Assembly: GCA_951802195.1 (NCBI GenBank)
Contig: OX637626.1
Span: forward strand, 1,240,001 to 1,304,000
Source: Tausonia pullulans
Taxonomy: Eukaryota > Basidiomycota > Tremellomycetes > Cystofilobasidiales > Mrakiaceae
Direction of reading: 5' to 3'
DNA: 64,000 nt
Of this stretch, positions 47,487 to 57,253 are shown one piece after another. The first letter of the stretch is position 1; every line of letters starts with the position of its first letter. Below the pieces are notes generated by a model. That model saw only the letters and a program-made list of their open reading frames with translations. It made no database searches and had not been told where the DNA came from. The position numbers and the translations under genes are program-made.

Positions 47487-48015
47487 CATGGCGACTGCAT
47501 GTGACCACTTAGATGTGAGAAGAGAGGATAGGCGAGTGAGCCTTCTGAGTCGGTTCCCAGCTGGTCAAAGACTGACCTCGATCCGTGGTTGCAGCTCTGA
47601 GAGACGGGACGAGTGCTTGTCGTCCTCGTCTTGCCACTTAATCAGATCAGAGCTTTCCGTCTCCGGAAACTTGTATGTGTATGCGTGTATGCTCTCTTGT
47701 CTCATCCTCGGGCCCAATCTTACCCCATCTGCTTCGGTCTCATAGACTGCTGACCGCCAAACACATAGATAACGAGTGCGTCGACCCTTGAACGGCCATG
47801 TCGCCTTCCGTTGATGCCCGTCCTTCCTTCCAGCTCTGTACGACTCTACATAAAGCTCAGCGACCCGGACTAGATGCATGACGATATTCTTCCTTTGTGA
47901 ACCTGCCAATGGGGCGTTGCTGCGAACCTACCAACGCACGACCCTCCCTCGCTCCTTTCCTGCCTCCTTTCTCACTCCTTCGGCTTCAGCCGCTCCCTCC
48001 TGTCAAACGTCCACC
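47487..48015. other. Intergenic stretch before the JmjC gene
   Basis: No feature recognised; presumably the JmjC gene promoter at the right end. Confidence 0.45.
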
Positions 48016-49481
48016 ATGTCTCCCGCCCAGGATGCCTTGCTTCGATTGATACGCGACTACCAAGGTCCTTTCTCTCCGCCACTGTACTCTTGCGATCTGT
48101 TCACTGACAGGCAACGCGTCAGCATACAGACATGAACGGGTCGCAAGTCGCGACTCTTCCTTGTCCTCCATCGGCCCTCGAATTCTCGCGGATGGTGCAT
48201 CTTGCCCGACCGGCCATCATTAGAGGTGCGGAGTTAAATGCCAACTTGTCATGGACGGCCGACTCCTCTAGTCTTGATTTCGATCAAGCTCGAACGAGTC
48301 GAGGGCTGAAGAGCGACACGTTGAGATCACTAGGCGTCGGAAAGTCGTTTCCCGGCTTGCATCGCTGGACAGTTGCTTACTTGAGCAAGATCATGGGAGA
48401 TACTCCTATATCCGTTTCTGTGACTCCCAACGGGTGAGTCTACTGGCAGGCGGCGCATTGTGGGAAGAATCGCTGACGCTGTCACCGAGCGAACAGCAAC
48501 GCGGACGCGATTGTTGAGCACGAGGGCAAGGCGTACTTTGTTGAACCTCATTCAGAGACTCGTACTATGAGGGCGCTTCTTGATGACCTGAGTACGCTCC
48601 CGTGCCATTCGGCGGATCGAAATCCCGTGTTAATTGCCTCTCGCCTCCCAAGCCTCTTCCTCGTCATTTGCAGACGAGGTCCTCTACCTTCAGAGCCAGG
48701 ACGGCAACGTCTACAACCAGGCTCACTCGACGTCCGAGTTCGAGGCTCTTAGGCCTGATATCCCCGCCGATCTAATATGGGCGTCTGAAGCACTTGGTGC
48801 GTTGAAGCGGACCTCGCCGACAAAGACAGCGAGCTGAAGGATGTTTGCTCGCTCGCTTGTTCAGGTCGACAGCCTGAGGCCGTTAATCTGTGGATCGGCG
48901 GCTCTAGAAGCCGGACGTCACTTCACAAGGACCCATACGAAAACATTTACGTCGTCATCGAGGGATCCAAGACGTTCACGCTCCTACCTCCCACCGAGGT
49001 CCCTCTCGTCTCCGGTGCGTCGCTCGCCGCCTCCACACGCCCGACCCTCTCCTGACCCTCCATCTGCGCCATATCAGTCTCTGTCTACCCTCACGCGCAA
49101 TATGAGCGCAAAAATGTGTCAGAAGCCCTCTCCCTGGTTCCAACGGAGCCTCGAAGCCTCCTTCCCTGGTCCTCAACAGATCCAACAGATCCATCTACCC
49201 AATCCGCCCTTTACCGTTCGCACGCCCGTCCTCTTCAACTCACCATCTCTGCTGGCGACGCCCTCTTCCTTCCCGCAGGGTGGCTTCACTTCGTCGAGCA
49301 GAACGTCGGTCCCGCGGGGTACTGCGCGGCCGTGAACTATTGGTGGGAGGATGACTATGCGGGCGAGAGGTGGGCAATGCGGCAGCTTCTCGAAAAGCTG
49401 GCTTTCGAGGCCGGACTCATGGAGGGTCTGCTGGGAGAGGATGAGGGTGCGGACTCGGGCGACGATGACGATGCGATGTAA
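48016..49481 (+). CDS. JMJD7-like JmjC (cupin) oxygenase
   Basis: A Fe(II)/2-oxoglutarate oxygenase fold of the JMJD7 type; human JMJD7 hydroxylates lysine on DRG GTPases. The ATG at 48016 gives [16 protein letters not shown], joined to [33 protein letters not shown], then [40 protein letters not shown]. The JmjC core is [40 protein letters not shown], with the iron ligands His and Asp in LHKDPYEN. The distal part, [20 protein letters not shown], supplies the second His in GWLHFV and is followed by [12 protein letters not shown]. An acidic tail ends at 49481. The N-terminal FxxxVxxxRPxIIRG element and HKDPYENxYxVIEGxKxFxL are typical of JMJD7. About six introns. Confidence 0.82.
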
Positions 49482-49698
49482 TTCTGGTTTTACCTAGGAA
49501 AGTCACGTCTCGTCTTCCGATGAGATGCTGAGGTCTTGCCAGCTTCTGAGCGATGAAAAAGAGACGACAGGCTTTGTGAGAGGCCTAGCCCCAGGATGCG
49601 CCGTCGGCCAAGAGCGAAAGAGCAAGGAGCGTCCTTCTTCCCGTTACCTTTGTCCCATTTAACCATCACCCCCTCGCCGCGACCATCGACTTGAATCC

Positions 49699-50961
49699 AT
49701 GATGGCTCCAGGCAGTCCTTCTGCCTCCCCGCCCATCTCGAGGGCCAACGTCAGCGCCGCGGCCCAAGCCCGTGTCGCGAGCGATTCCTCCACGTCGGCG
49801 ACGTCAGACGTGGCCCGCAAGGAGGCCGCCTGTAGCCAGCACAAGGTCGAGTTTGAGAAGCTCATAGAACGTGGTGTAGTTGGGATGAACTCTTACGTCG
49901 AAGTGAGCAGTACCTCGTAATGAGTTGGGACACGGACGCATCTGTCAATGTCTACCTGATGCGCGCTGTCGGCTCAGACTCAAACGGGACGCGAGAGTCG
50001 TGGTCATGCGCCTGATGACTGACGAACCTGATCATTCATTGCTTACAGACCGAAAAGTCTATATCTGTACGTCTCATCGTCCTGTCTGGAGAATTGATGC
50101 CAGCCTGGGTCGCTCATTCACCTCCCTCTCCCTCGCTTCATCGGCTTCCCCATCCGTCCCGGTCTATCGGTCTCGTCCGGCCGTCCCCAGACCCTCCTCC
50201 GCCTGACGAGCGGCATCCTCCAGGCACCCTCGGACCCGGCCAAGCGATCCATCAAGGCCAAGTCGAAGGTGCTCCAGACGTCTGTGTTGCAAGTCAAAGG
50301 TGGACAGGACCTCCTCGTTGCGGTACGTGTCATTAAACCTTTACTTGTCGTTTAAACGCATTTGTTCAACTCACCCCGTCATGTTGTAGCTCGGCTTCCG
50401 ACACAAGGTCGAGAACTTCGAGGAGATTTGGTTCTTTGAGCCTTCCGCTAGCTCCTCTGCGAAGGCGGTCCTGTCGCCGATGGAGATCTTGGAGATCGGT
50501 GTGTGCAAGTCATTGCGTCGGCTTTCTGTCACTTGCTCAGTTCGACCACTCCCAGGTCAAAACATAATGGAGAGGAAGCTTGGCTTGATTCAGACCCGAG
50601 CGGCGACCGTTCGCCAGGCAGCACTCACCAAGAAGGAAGAAGACGGGAGGATCCGCCGGGAGCAACTTGCCTTAGTCGGTCGCGCCATCCTTTCCGCTCT
50701 TTGAGCTCTCATCTGACCTTTCTCTCCTTTCAATCCATCTGATAGATTGAGAACGACCGAGAGCAGGTCCGCCTGCGTGCTGAGAGAGAATCGGCGGCGC
50801 GACTGCGTCAGCAGCAGTCGCAGAAGGCGCCGGCAGTGCACACCCAGAAAACGAGACAGGGGAGGTCCAGTTTCGACAAGCTCGAAGACGACAATGATGA
50901 GGACATGAGCAGTCGCGTCTTAGGCGGGGGCGATGGCTCCTCGGAGAGGGGAGGCGAGTGA
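49699..50961 (+). CDS. PUB-domain protein with C-terminal coiled coil
   Basis: The ATG at 49699 (MMAPGSPSASPPISRANVSA) begins a Ser/Ala-rich N-terminus. After several exons comes a PUB (PNGase/UBA-UBX) domain: TSGILQAPSDPAKRSIKAKS KVLQTSVLQVKGGQDLLVAL GFRHKVENFEEIWFFEP. The family pattern is a helix with NxxxxPxxxKxRxIkxxN, then G-G-x-x-L-L-x-x-x-G-F. PUB domains bind the C-terminus of the segregase p97/Cdc48. A coiled coil follows (LGLIQTRAATVRQAALTKKE, then RREQLALIENDREQVRLRAE) and an acidic end with DDNDEDMSSR. No UBX or transglutaminase domain is visible, so it is probably a Cdc48 adaptor and not PNGase itself. Stop at 50961. Confidence 0.7.
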
Positions 50962-51233
50962 GCCGCTGCAGTGCGTTGCTAGATCTTTTTTTATTTTTAT
51001 TTATATATATATCACAACATTCGCTATCCTTTGGGTGGCCCTTCTCTTTGTCTTCTCTTGCCTCGCGGCGATCTCGCCTCATGAAACAGCAGCTCACTCT
51101 AAGAGCACATCGGTAAGCACGGCCCTCTGGATTGCCTTATAGTGTGACTCTGCGACACAAAGAGGCGGCCCTAAGAGCATCGTGATACAAATTAAGATAG
51201 AACTCTTGATGATAGCTCTCCAATCTCCATCAC
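50962..51233. other. Convergent intergenic stretch
   Basis: An A/T-rich segment (TTTTTATTTTTATTTATATATA near 50990-51012) between two converging genes, probably 3' UTR with polyadenylation signals. Confidence 0.4.
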
Positions 51234-52189
51234 TCAGCGCCATTTGATCATCAAGTATAGCGGTCGCAGCCGCTCGTAGGCCTTCTCGACCTCAGCCACT
51301 GCGCACCCGTTTTCCCCTATCTTTTCGCCGACGTCGAGGGGCGCTTGGCCGATAAGCTCGTATCCTGCCTTAAGGTAAACGTCCCGTGGCTTCTCTTCGC
51401 TCGCGTCAAGGAGTAAAGGCGTCCCGGGCGGGAAGAGCGTCTCCCCGTCGGCGAGGAGAAGACCGCCTAGGCCCTGTCCGCGAACAGAGGAGGAAGTGGC
51501 CTATATAGAGGGAGCATTAGCGAACTAACATCGTTGGGGCGATGAGAAACCTCTCAACGCACCACCATCTGGAGGAATGCTGTCTGAGCCCGGATGGACC
51601 TCCGGCCGTCGACCCGACAGTCCCCTTGGAACCGCTCGATCTGCATCCTTTTGATGACCTTCTCGTACGCCATGACTCGCTTATATCCACTCAGCCCATA
51701 GCTCAGAATTACTCGAACGAATCCCGTCCTCAGTAGCGACCACGGGTCCTCCGGCATCGGATGTCCAGGGGCGGACCACATCGCGGCCCCTACGATCTCT
51801 TTCCCCGTCTCCGCGTTGACAAGGACTCGGACGCGATGGCTCTTGGCAAGACGGACAGACGCGACGACGGCGCGGTAGAACCGGAGGCGGGCCGTCGGGT
51901 TCTTGAGGCCACGAGCTCCGTGATCGGGGGCAGCGAAGGGCTCGGGCGGCGACGTCGCGCCAGGGAAGTAGTTGTCTGCTGGGAGTCAGCGTAAACACAG
52001 ACGAGCTAGGAGACGAAATCTAGACACAGACGGTTCCAAGAGTTAATCTAGGAGACCAGAGCACGTCAACATCAATGTGGACGGTACAGAATCCTCTCGC
52101 GCGCTGAAACTGCTCACAAAGGCGTTATGGTAGAGAACCGCGATCGTTGCGTCCTCTGAAGGCAGGGCGTCGCGGACGATATAGGACAT
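51234..52189 (-). CDS. GNAT-family N-acetyltransferase
   Basis: The ATG at 52189 gives MSYIVRDALPSEDATIAVLY HNAF, the usual first beta-alpha unit of GNAT enzymes. After two small introns come DNYFPGATSPPEPFAAPDHG, ARLRFYRAVVASVRLAKSHR and the central strand VRVLVNAETGKEIVGAAMWS. The acetyl-CoA loop is ATSSSVRGQGLGGLLLADGE (R-G-Q-G-x-G). Near the end are LLLDASEEKPRDVYLKAGYE and LIGQAPLD. Stop at 51234. The substrate cannot be predicted. The GKEIVGAAMW strand and the A-x-x-Y-x-x-x-GY motif are clear. The frame is open further upstream (ATG 52342), but that text is not GNAT-like. Confidence 0.72.
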
Positions 52190-53213
52190 TGAAGTAGAGT
52201 TCACCAAATGATGCTGGTAGTTGATAGCGTACCCGTCCTCGCGTTTGGTCAGGAAGACGCCCTCCACCGGTTCGGGCTCGGGGAGCACTCGAGTCAGTCC
52301 TGCTGGACGAGGCGTCCTGACCGCACAGGAGAACACGGACATCCGCGTCGCAAGTAGGATCCAGGGCGTGTCCTACTATTAGACAAATTCCGCCTTGAAG
52401 CAAGTGCAGATCGGCGCAACGGCGAGTCGGCCACCCGGAGTTCAAACGCTTGTGGGGCGAGCCGCTTACCTTCGTTTCATGGCAGCGAAGCGCATGATTA
52501 TCATCATGAATGGGTGTTATTCGATTATGTCTCGATCTCGGTAGGTTCGTCTTAGTTTTCCCGTTACGAGATATTCGTAGGTAGAAGTTTTACCAACATT
52601 TAGGATAGGCAATCTATTTTGACTGATTCTTGTTAATAACCACTGAATCACGCGTGATATATGAGTTCAGTGACTGCGGTTAAGATGTCAGGACGTCACG
52701 GATTCACCGCAAAAGCTCCGCGCCTGTTTATCATCTCTCGTGCTTATTCGGTTCCCCTATCTTCGACCTTTCTTCCTCCGCACTGCCCCATAATCCTTGC
52801 TTTCTCACCCTCGTCAACAAATCAACTCGGCTCGTCATACATTTTGGTTTGCACTCTCACAATCATCTGGACTTGAAAACCCTGCCCAACACCTCGAAGC
52901 GAGCTCATGCCATTGCCAGCACCTCAGTTCCACCCCTCCACCCACGCCGTACTCCTCACCTATCTAATCAACCTTTGACCCTTGAACCAATCCTAACTCT
53001 CGCCTGAACACCCTCGGCGACGGCGCCAGCCTCAACCTCCTTGAGCATCTTCGCACAGCTCAGCCTTCTGCTCCTAGGGAAGCAGTAGACCACCTGTTTG
53101 GCTGACTCAGAATAATGCTGACAAGGTGGACTCGGATGCAGATTGAGACTGAGATCAAAGGTAGGAAAGGGGAGGAGAGATAATACAGAATATCTTGTTT
53201 ATTTTGTATTCAA
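52190..53213. other. A/T-richer intergenic stretch leading to the LINE array
   Basis: No gene recognised. Base composition becomes A/T-richer towards the right, near the first LINE tail. Confidence 0.4.
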
Positions 53214-53330
53214 GTTATTTTTATTTTTATTTTTATTTTGCGTTTAAGCCATGAGTTGTATGCAGAGGACGAGGTAACCCAATGAGAGATGATGATTCGT
53301 AGCTAAATAGAGGGAGAGCGAAAATGAATG
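53214..53330 (-). mobile_element. 5'-truncated LINE 3' end (copy c)
   Basis: Reads, in reverse complement, as the LINE 3' UTR (AACCCAATGAGAGATGATGA TTCGTAGCTAAATAGAGGGA GAGCGAAAATGAA on this strand). A TTTTA-repeat tail lies at 53214-53239. It differs at several bases from the intact copies and is cut at its 5' side about 20 bp from the tail of the full element. Confidence 0.8.
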
Positions 53331-53578
53331 TAAATCCGTTGGGCCACGGTTTTTTTTTTGTATTTAAGTCATGAGTTATACGTAGAGGACGAGGTAACCC
53401 TATGAGAGATGGCGATTCGTAGCTAGATAGAGGGAAAGCGAAAATGAAAGAACAGGTGGAAGGAAAGCAAAATATGGGTGTGGACATAGGCCCATTAAAG
53501 AGGTAAGATATTAAGATGACCAGCTACATCAAGCAGTGGCTATGGACCAGCCATACTTCCCCACCCCAGACCTGCTTG

Positions 53579-56500
53579 TCACCCAGGATCGATGTCGGCG
53601 CCGACCGCAGTTCCATCCATCTGGTCCCTGCGAGCTATCCACCTCGTACTCGACTGCCAGTGTGTCTGCCGGATCATAGACACGATCTTGCGGATCTCCT
53701 CGTCCGTGACAGGATCGAGGGCTGCGATCTTGCTGTACCTCCGCCTTCGGACGAATCGCCATGTCCGGGCAACAAAGATGCAGTGGAAGAGGAAGACCCC
53801 CCTCGGCGGCGACGGTGTCGGGCAGACAAGCGTCTGGAGGGAGGGAGGATGGGAGGGGAGTGAAGGAGAGGCATGCGCTGCCGCAGCCGACCAGATAGCG
53901 CCCACGACGGGACACGGCTCGTCGAAGAGGTGGAAGAAGGACTCAACGGGGGCCGTCAGGCACAGCGCACATCGCTTGGACCTGTTGTGCGGCGTAGCGG
54001 TTCCGTCGGCGAGGAATGGCGCAGCAGTATGCTTTCCTGGGTGGAGACTGTACAGCGAGAAGCGGTGGGCCAAGTCGACGTCTTCGGGCGACGCTCGGGA
54101 CACGGCCTTGAGCAAGCACCACTGCCGCTTCCAATCGATCTTGGTAAGCGCCGGAAAGTGGTCTTGCCACCCCTTTGGGATGATGAGGCCGCGGTTGGCT
54201 AGAGTACGACTGTGTGCGCCGTGGGGTTCACGAGGGGCGTTCAGCCGGCCGAGGTTTGTGTGGATAGGGAGGAAACCCAGCCGCAACTGGCTATCTGTAC
54301 CGAACGTAGACATCCAGTGGACAGCGTTCCTCCAGCGGTCTTGATTCCAATAGCTCATGTCAAAGCTGACTTCTTCGAACCATGCCCGGAGGTAAGCCTG
54401 GCATCGCGCAGGGAGAGCTCCTTGGAGCTTTGTGATGGCATTCCACCAGACGGCTGGGAAGAACCATTGACCTTCCACTGGGGAAAGGAATACGCCTAGC
54501 CAGCTGAAATTGGCGGGCCGAGGTCCTCTGATGAACTCTCCATCCCGGAAGATGGTGCGAGTCATCATTCTATAGGCCCCTGGGTCGAGGCTCATGGTAT
54601 GGATGATTCGCTTGCGAATACGGATCGATGCGGGAAGCTCCGGTTGGAAGAGCACATCGCCAGCCCACTGGGCGCGCGCTTTGATGAGCCGGAATCGGAG
54701 TGGCGTGAAGCCGAAGCCGCCGAGGTCTTGAGGGGTTTCCAGACGTTCCCTGCTGACGTCGTGGTGTTTCGATCGGTAGAGGGACTTGTAGGCCGTTGCC
54801 TCGAGGTCTGTCAGGATATCGTCTGGGCACGGCAGGAAGCGGTCCAGGTAGATGATCTTCGAGTAGATGTACTGGTTGATGACGTTGCATCGCGCAAGGA
54901 GAGGGAGATCGTGCAGCGGGATGCGAGCAAGACGAGCCTTCAGCTTGCCGATGACATCTCGCCAGCAAGCAGGCACGTTGACCGTGCGACCGCATGGAAC
55001 GCCGAGGAAGTCGAATGACAGCGTTTGGACGCGCCATTCGTGGTACCTCGTAGGCGCATCCGTCCGGCATGACCCTAGCGGATAGAGGAGTGATTTCTGG
55101 TAGTTCAGCTTGCTTGCTGCGGCTTTCTCGTACTCTCGGAGGCAGACCGTCGCCTCATCGACCTCCGACCAAGTCCGACACCGGATACTTAGATCGTCTG
55201 CAAAGAGAAGGACCTTCCGCTCATGTAGAGGGGGCGGATTGGCCGGTGGGAGGCGATGGCGGAGCATACATGCCAGCGGCTCCAGGAGGAGGGCGAAGAT
55301 CGTCGGTGCCGCGGGATCGCCCTGTCGGACACCGGACCGGATATGGATGGCTTGACCCATCCATCCGTTGATCATGAGCCGAGCAGTCTGAGAGGTCATC
55401 GTTGAGGTGATCCACGCGGCGGCGCGCGGACCGAACCCCATGTGGCGGAGGCAGGGGCCAACAAAGTCGTGCGATACTCTGTCGTATGCCTTCTCAAAGT
55501 CGACTTGGGCGAGGACGCCAGGTAAAAGGTCTTCGTCGTCAATGGCGAGCTGGAGAGAGGAGATGTTGCGACCCGAGTCGCGGCCAGGGAGGAAGCCTGT
55601 CTGGTCCCCGTCGATGAGGGTGTCGACGACGGTGAGCAAGCGGCTGTTGATGGCAAGGGAGAAGATGCGAGCGTCAACGTTGATGAGCGAGATCGGACGA
55701 TAGTTGGCAATCTGATCGCGATCTCCCTTCTTCTTGAAGATGAGATGGATATGGGCCTCGCGCTGTGAGGCGGATCGGAGGCCTGTCTCCGGGACGAGAT
55801 TCAGCAGGCTGAGGAGGATCGGGCCGACGACAGTCCATGTGGCCTGGTAGAATTCGACGGGGATCCCGTCGCTTCCTGGTGTCTTGTTACGGTTCGATCT
55901 GGACGTAGCCCGTCTGAGCTCGTCCAGTTCGAAGGGTTTCTCGAGGGTGCGGCTCTGGGAGTTGTCGAGTGTGTTGGTGACATATCGGAGGACGTTGGCG
56001 TGCTCGGCAGCTGGCGTCGTCTTGGTCTCATAGAGAGTCGAGTAGAAGGCGTGTGCTGTAGCTAGAATGCTCTCGTTGTTTGCGATGGCTGTGGCCGCTG
56101 GGTTGTTGAGTGGCCGCAGGGCTGCGATAGTGTCGGCCTGGCGGACGATCATGAGTCGCTGCTTGACGGCATACTCGCTTGTGTTGGCTGGTTCGAGGTG
56201 GGCTCGAAGAGCGTGGCCATGGAGGATCGACCTATGTGGATCCCCGCCTGACACTCTGCTCATTCGGGCGAGGTGTCTTGAGATGTCTGACGCGTGATCC
56301 GCTATCTGAAGCTTGGTCTCGTCCCAGGCCTCGAAGGGGTCCCTGATCTCGGTGAGCGCATCTTGGTACCACTTGGGAACGTGGTAGAGGAAGTACTCAA
56401 CAAAACCGGTAATCTTCAGAAGGTGTGTTCCGATCTTGTACGATCCGGGGCCGTGCTCTATTGCACCGGGGAAGGTGAGGCTGAGTGCGATCGGCTTGTG

Positions 56501-57253
56501 GCTAGAGTAGAGGTGGCCAGACGGTCGTGGCAGGAAGCGCTGTCGTACGGCTCGGCTAGCGAGTAGAGGGGACAGGTAGAAGCGATCGATGCGGCGATCT
56601 GCTCGCGTGATGCCAGTATAGTTAGTGTACTCGCGCTGGAGCGGGTATAAGGATCGGTATGGGTCGGAGAGGGCAAAGTCCCGGACCAGCCGGCACATTT
56701 CCTCCTTCCCCGCGTTCTGGGTAAATTGGCTCATCCCGTCGAGGTAGATGTCCTCCACACAGTTCCAGTCCCCACCCAGCAGGAGAGGGATGTCAGAGTG
56801 GGCAGGTATCTTGCGAGATAGAGTAGAGAGGAACTCCTTTGTCGAGCGGCCGTTCGATTGGCTGTCTCGGCAGGGGGCGTAGACTGCAGCCACCCTGACG
56901 GCTTCGCCGGCGATAACAAAAACGGCATCCGTCAGGTTGGTTCGTAGGATGGGGGAGGAGCGGGAGATGGATCTGATCCTAGTCGGAGGGGTATTGGGAG
57001 GGAGGAATCGAGAGGCATGCCGCCAGAGGATGGCAGTCTGGCAGCCGACCGTAAAGATCGAGCCGAAGCCCATATCTTCACACTCGGCTGTCCAGGTCGC
57101 TACCTGATCTGGTGTTGTGCATGCTACTTCTGAGAGAAGGTATATGTCAGCCTTGGATCGTGAATAGAGGGAGAGGAGGAGACTGCGGGCGCGATCTCGC
57201 GTGAACACCCTCTGGATGTTCGCCGCGACGATCTGTACATCGTTGTACACCAT
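53579..57253 (-). CDS. LINE ORF2: endonuclease, reverse transcriptase, zinc motif (element 1)
   Basis: A 1224-aa polyprotein that nicks target DNA and copies the element RNA there. The APE-like endonuclease (about 1-260) has SEV (Glu42), VYAPCRD (Tyr125), GGDWN (Asp162, Asn164) and DRRIDRFYLS. The usual SDH triad reads YSSHKP (250-252), so the conserved Asp is Ser. The reverse transcriptase (about 450-760) has KTPGSDGIPVEFYQ, the YRPISLINVDARIF block, motif A AQVDFEKAYDRVSHDF (584-591), motif B GVRQGDP (641-647) and the catalytic FADD (684-687). Near the C-terminus CALC...H...C (1095, 1098, 1108, 1114) is the LINE zinc motif. No RNase H is obvious. Start: its ATG shares one base with the ORF1 stop (TAATG). 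Confidence 0.93.
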   Translation of the reverse strand: MVYNDVQIVAANIQRVFTRDRARSLLLSLYSRSKADIYLLSEVACTTPDQVATWTAECEDMGFGSIFTVGCQTAILWRHASRFLPPNTPPTRIRSISRSSPILRTNLTDAVFVIAGEAVRVAAVYAPCRDSQSNGRSTKEFLSTLSRKIPAHSDIPLLLGGDWNCVEDIYLDGMSQFTQNAGKEEMCRLVRDFALSDPYRSLYPLQREYTNYTGITRADRRIDRFYLSPLLASRAVRQRFLPRPSGHLYSSHKPIALSLTFPGAIEHGPGSYKIGTHLLKITGFVEYFLYHVPKWYQDALTEIRDPFEAWDETKLQIADHASDISRHLARMSRVSGGDPHRSILHGHALRAHLEPANTSEYAVKQRLMIVRQADTIAALRPLNNPAATAIANNESILATAHAFYSTLYETKTTPAAEHANVLRYVTNTLDNSQSRTLEKPFELDELRRATSRSNRNKTPGSDGIPVEFYQATWTVVGPILLSLLNLVPETGLRSASQREAHIHLIFKKKGDRDQIANYRPISLINVDARIFSLAINSRLLTVVDTLIDGDQTGFLPGRDSGRNISSLQLAIDDEDLLPGVLAQVDFEKAYDRVSHDFVGPCLRHMGFGPRAAAWITSTMTSQTARLMINGWMGQAIHIRSGVRQGDPAAPTIFALLLEPLACMLRHRLPPANPPPLHERKVLLFADDLSIRCRTWSEVDEATVCLREYEKAAASKLNYQKSLLYPLGSCRTDAPTRYHEWRVQTLSFDFLGVPCGRTVNVPACWRDVIGKLKARLARIPLHDLPLLARCNVINQYIYSKIIYLDRFLPCPDDILTDLEATAYKSLYRSKHHDVSRERLETPQDLGGFGFTPLRFRLIKARAQWAGDVLFQPELPASIRIRKRIIHTMSLDPGAYRMMTRTIFRDGEFIRGPRPANFSWLGVFLSPVEGQWFFPAVWWNAITKLQGALPARCQAYLRAWFEEVSFDMSYWNQDRWRNAVHWMSTFGTDSQLRLGFLPIHTNLGRLNAPREPHGAHSRTLANRGLIIPKGWQDHFPALTKIDWKRQWCLLKAVSRASPEDVDLAHRFSLYSLHPGKHTAAPFLADGTATPHNRSKRCALCLTAPVESFFHLFDEPCPVVGAIWSAAAAHASPSLPSHPPSLQTLVCPTPSPPRGVFLFHCIFVARTWRFVRRRRYSKIAALDPVTDEEIRKIVSMIRQTHWQSSTRWIARRDQMDGTAVGADIDPG

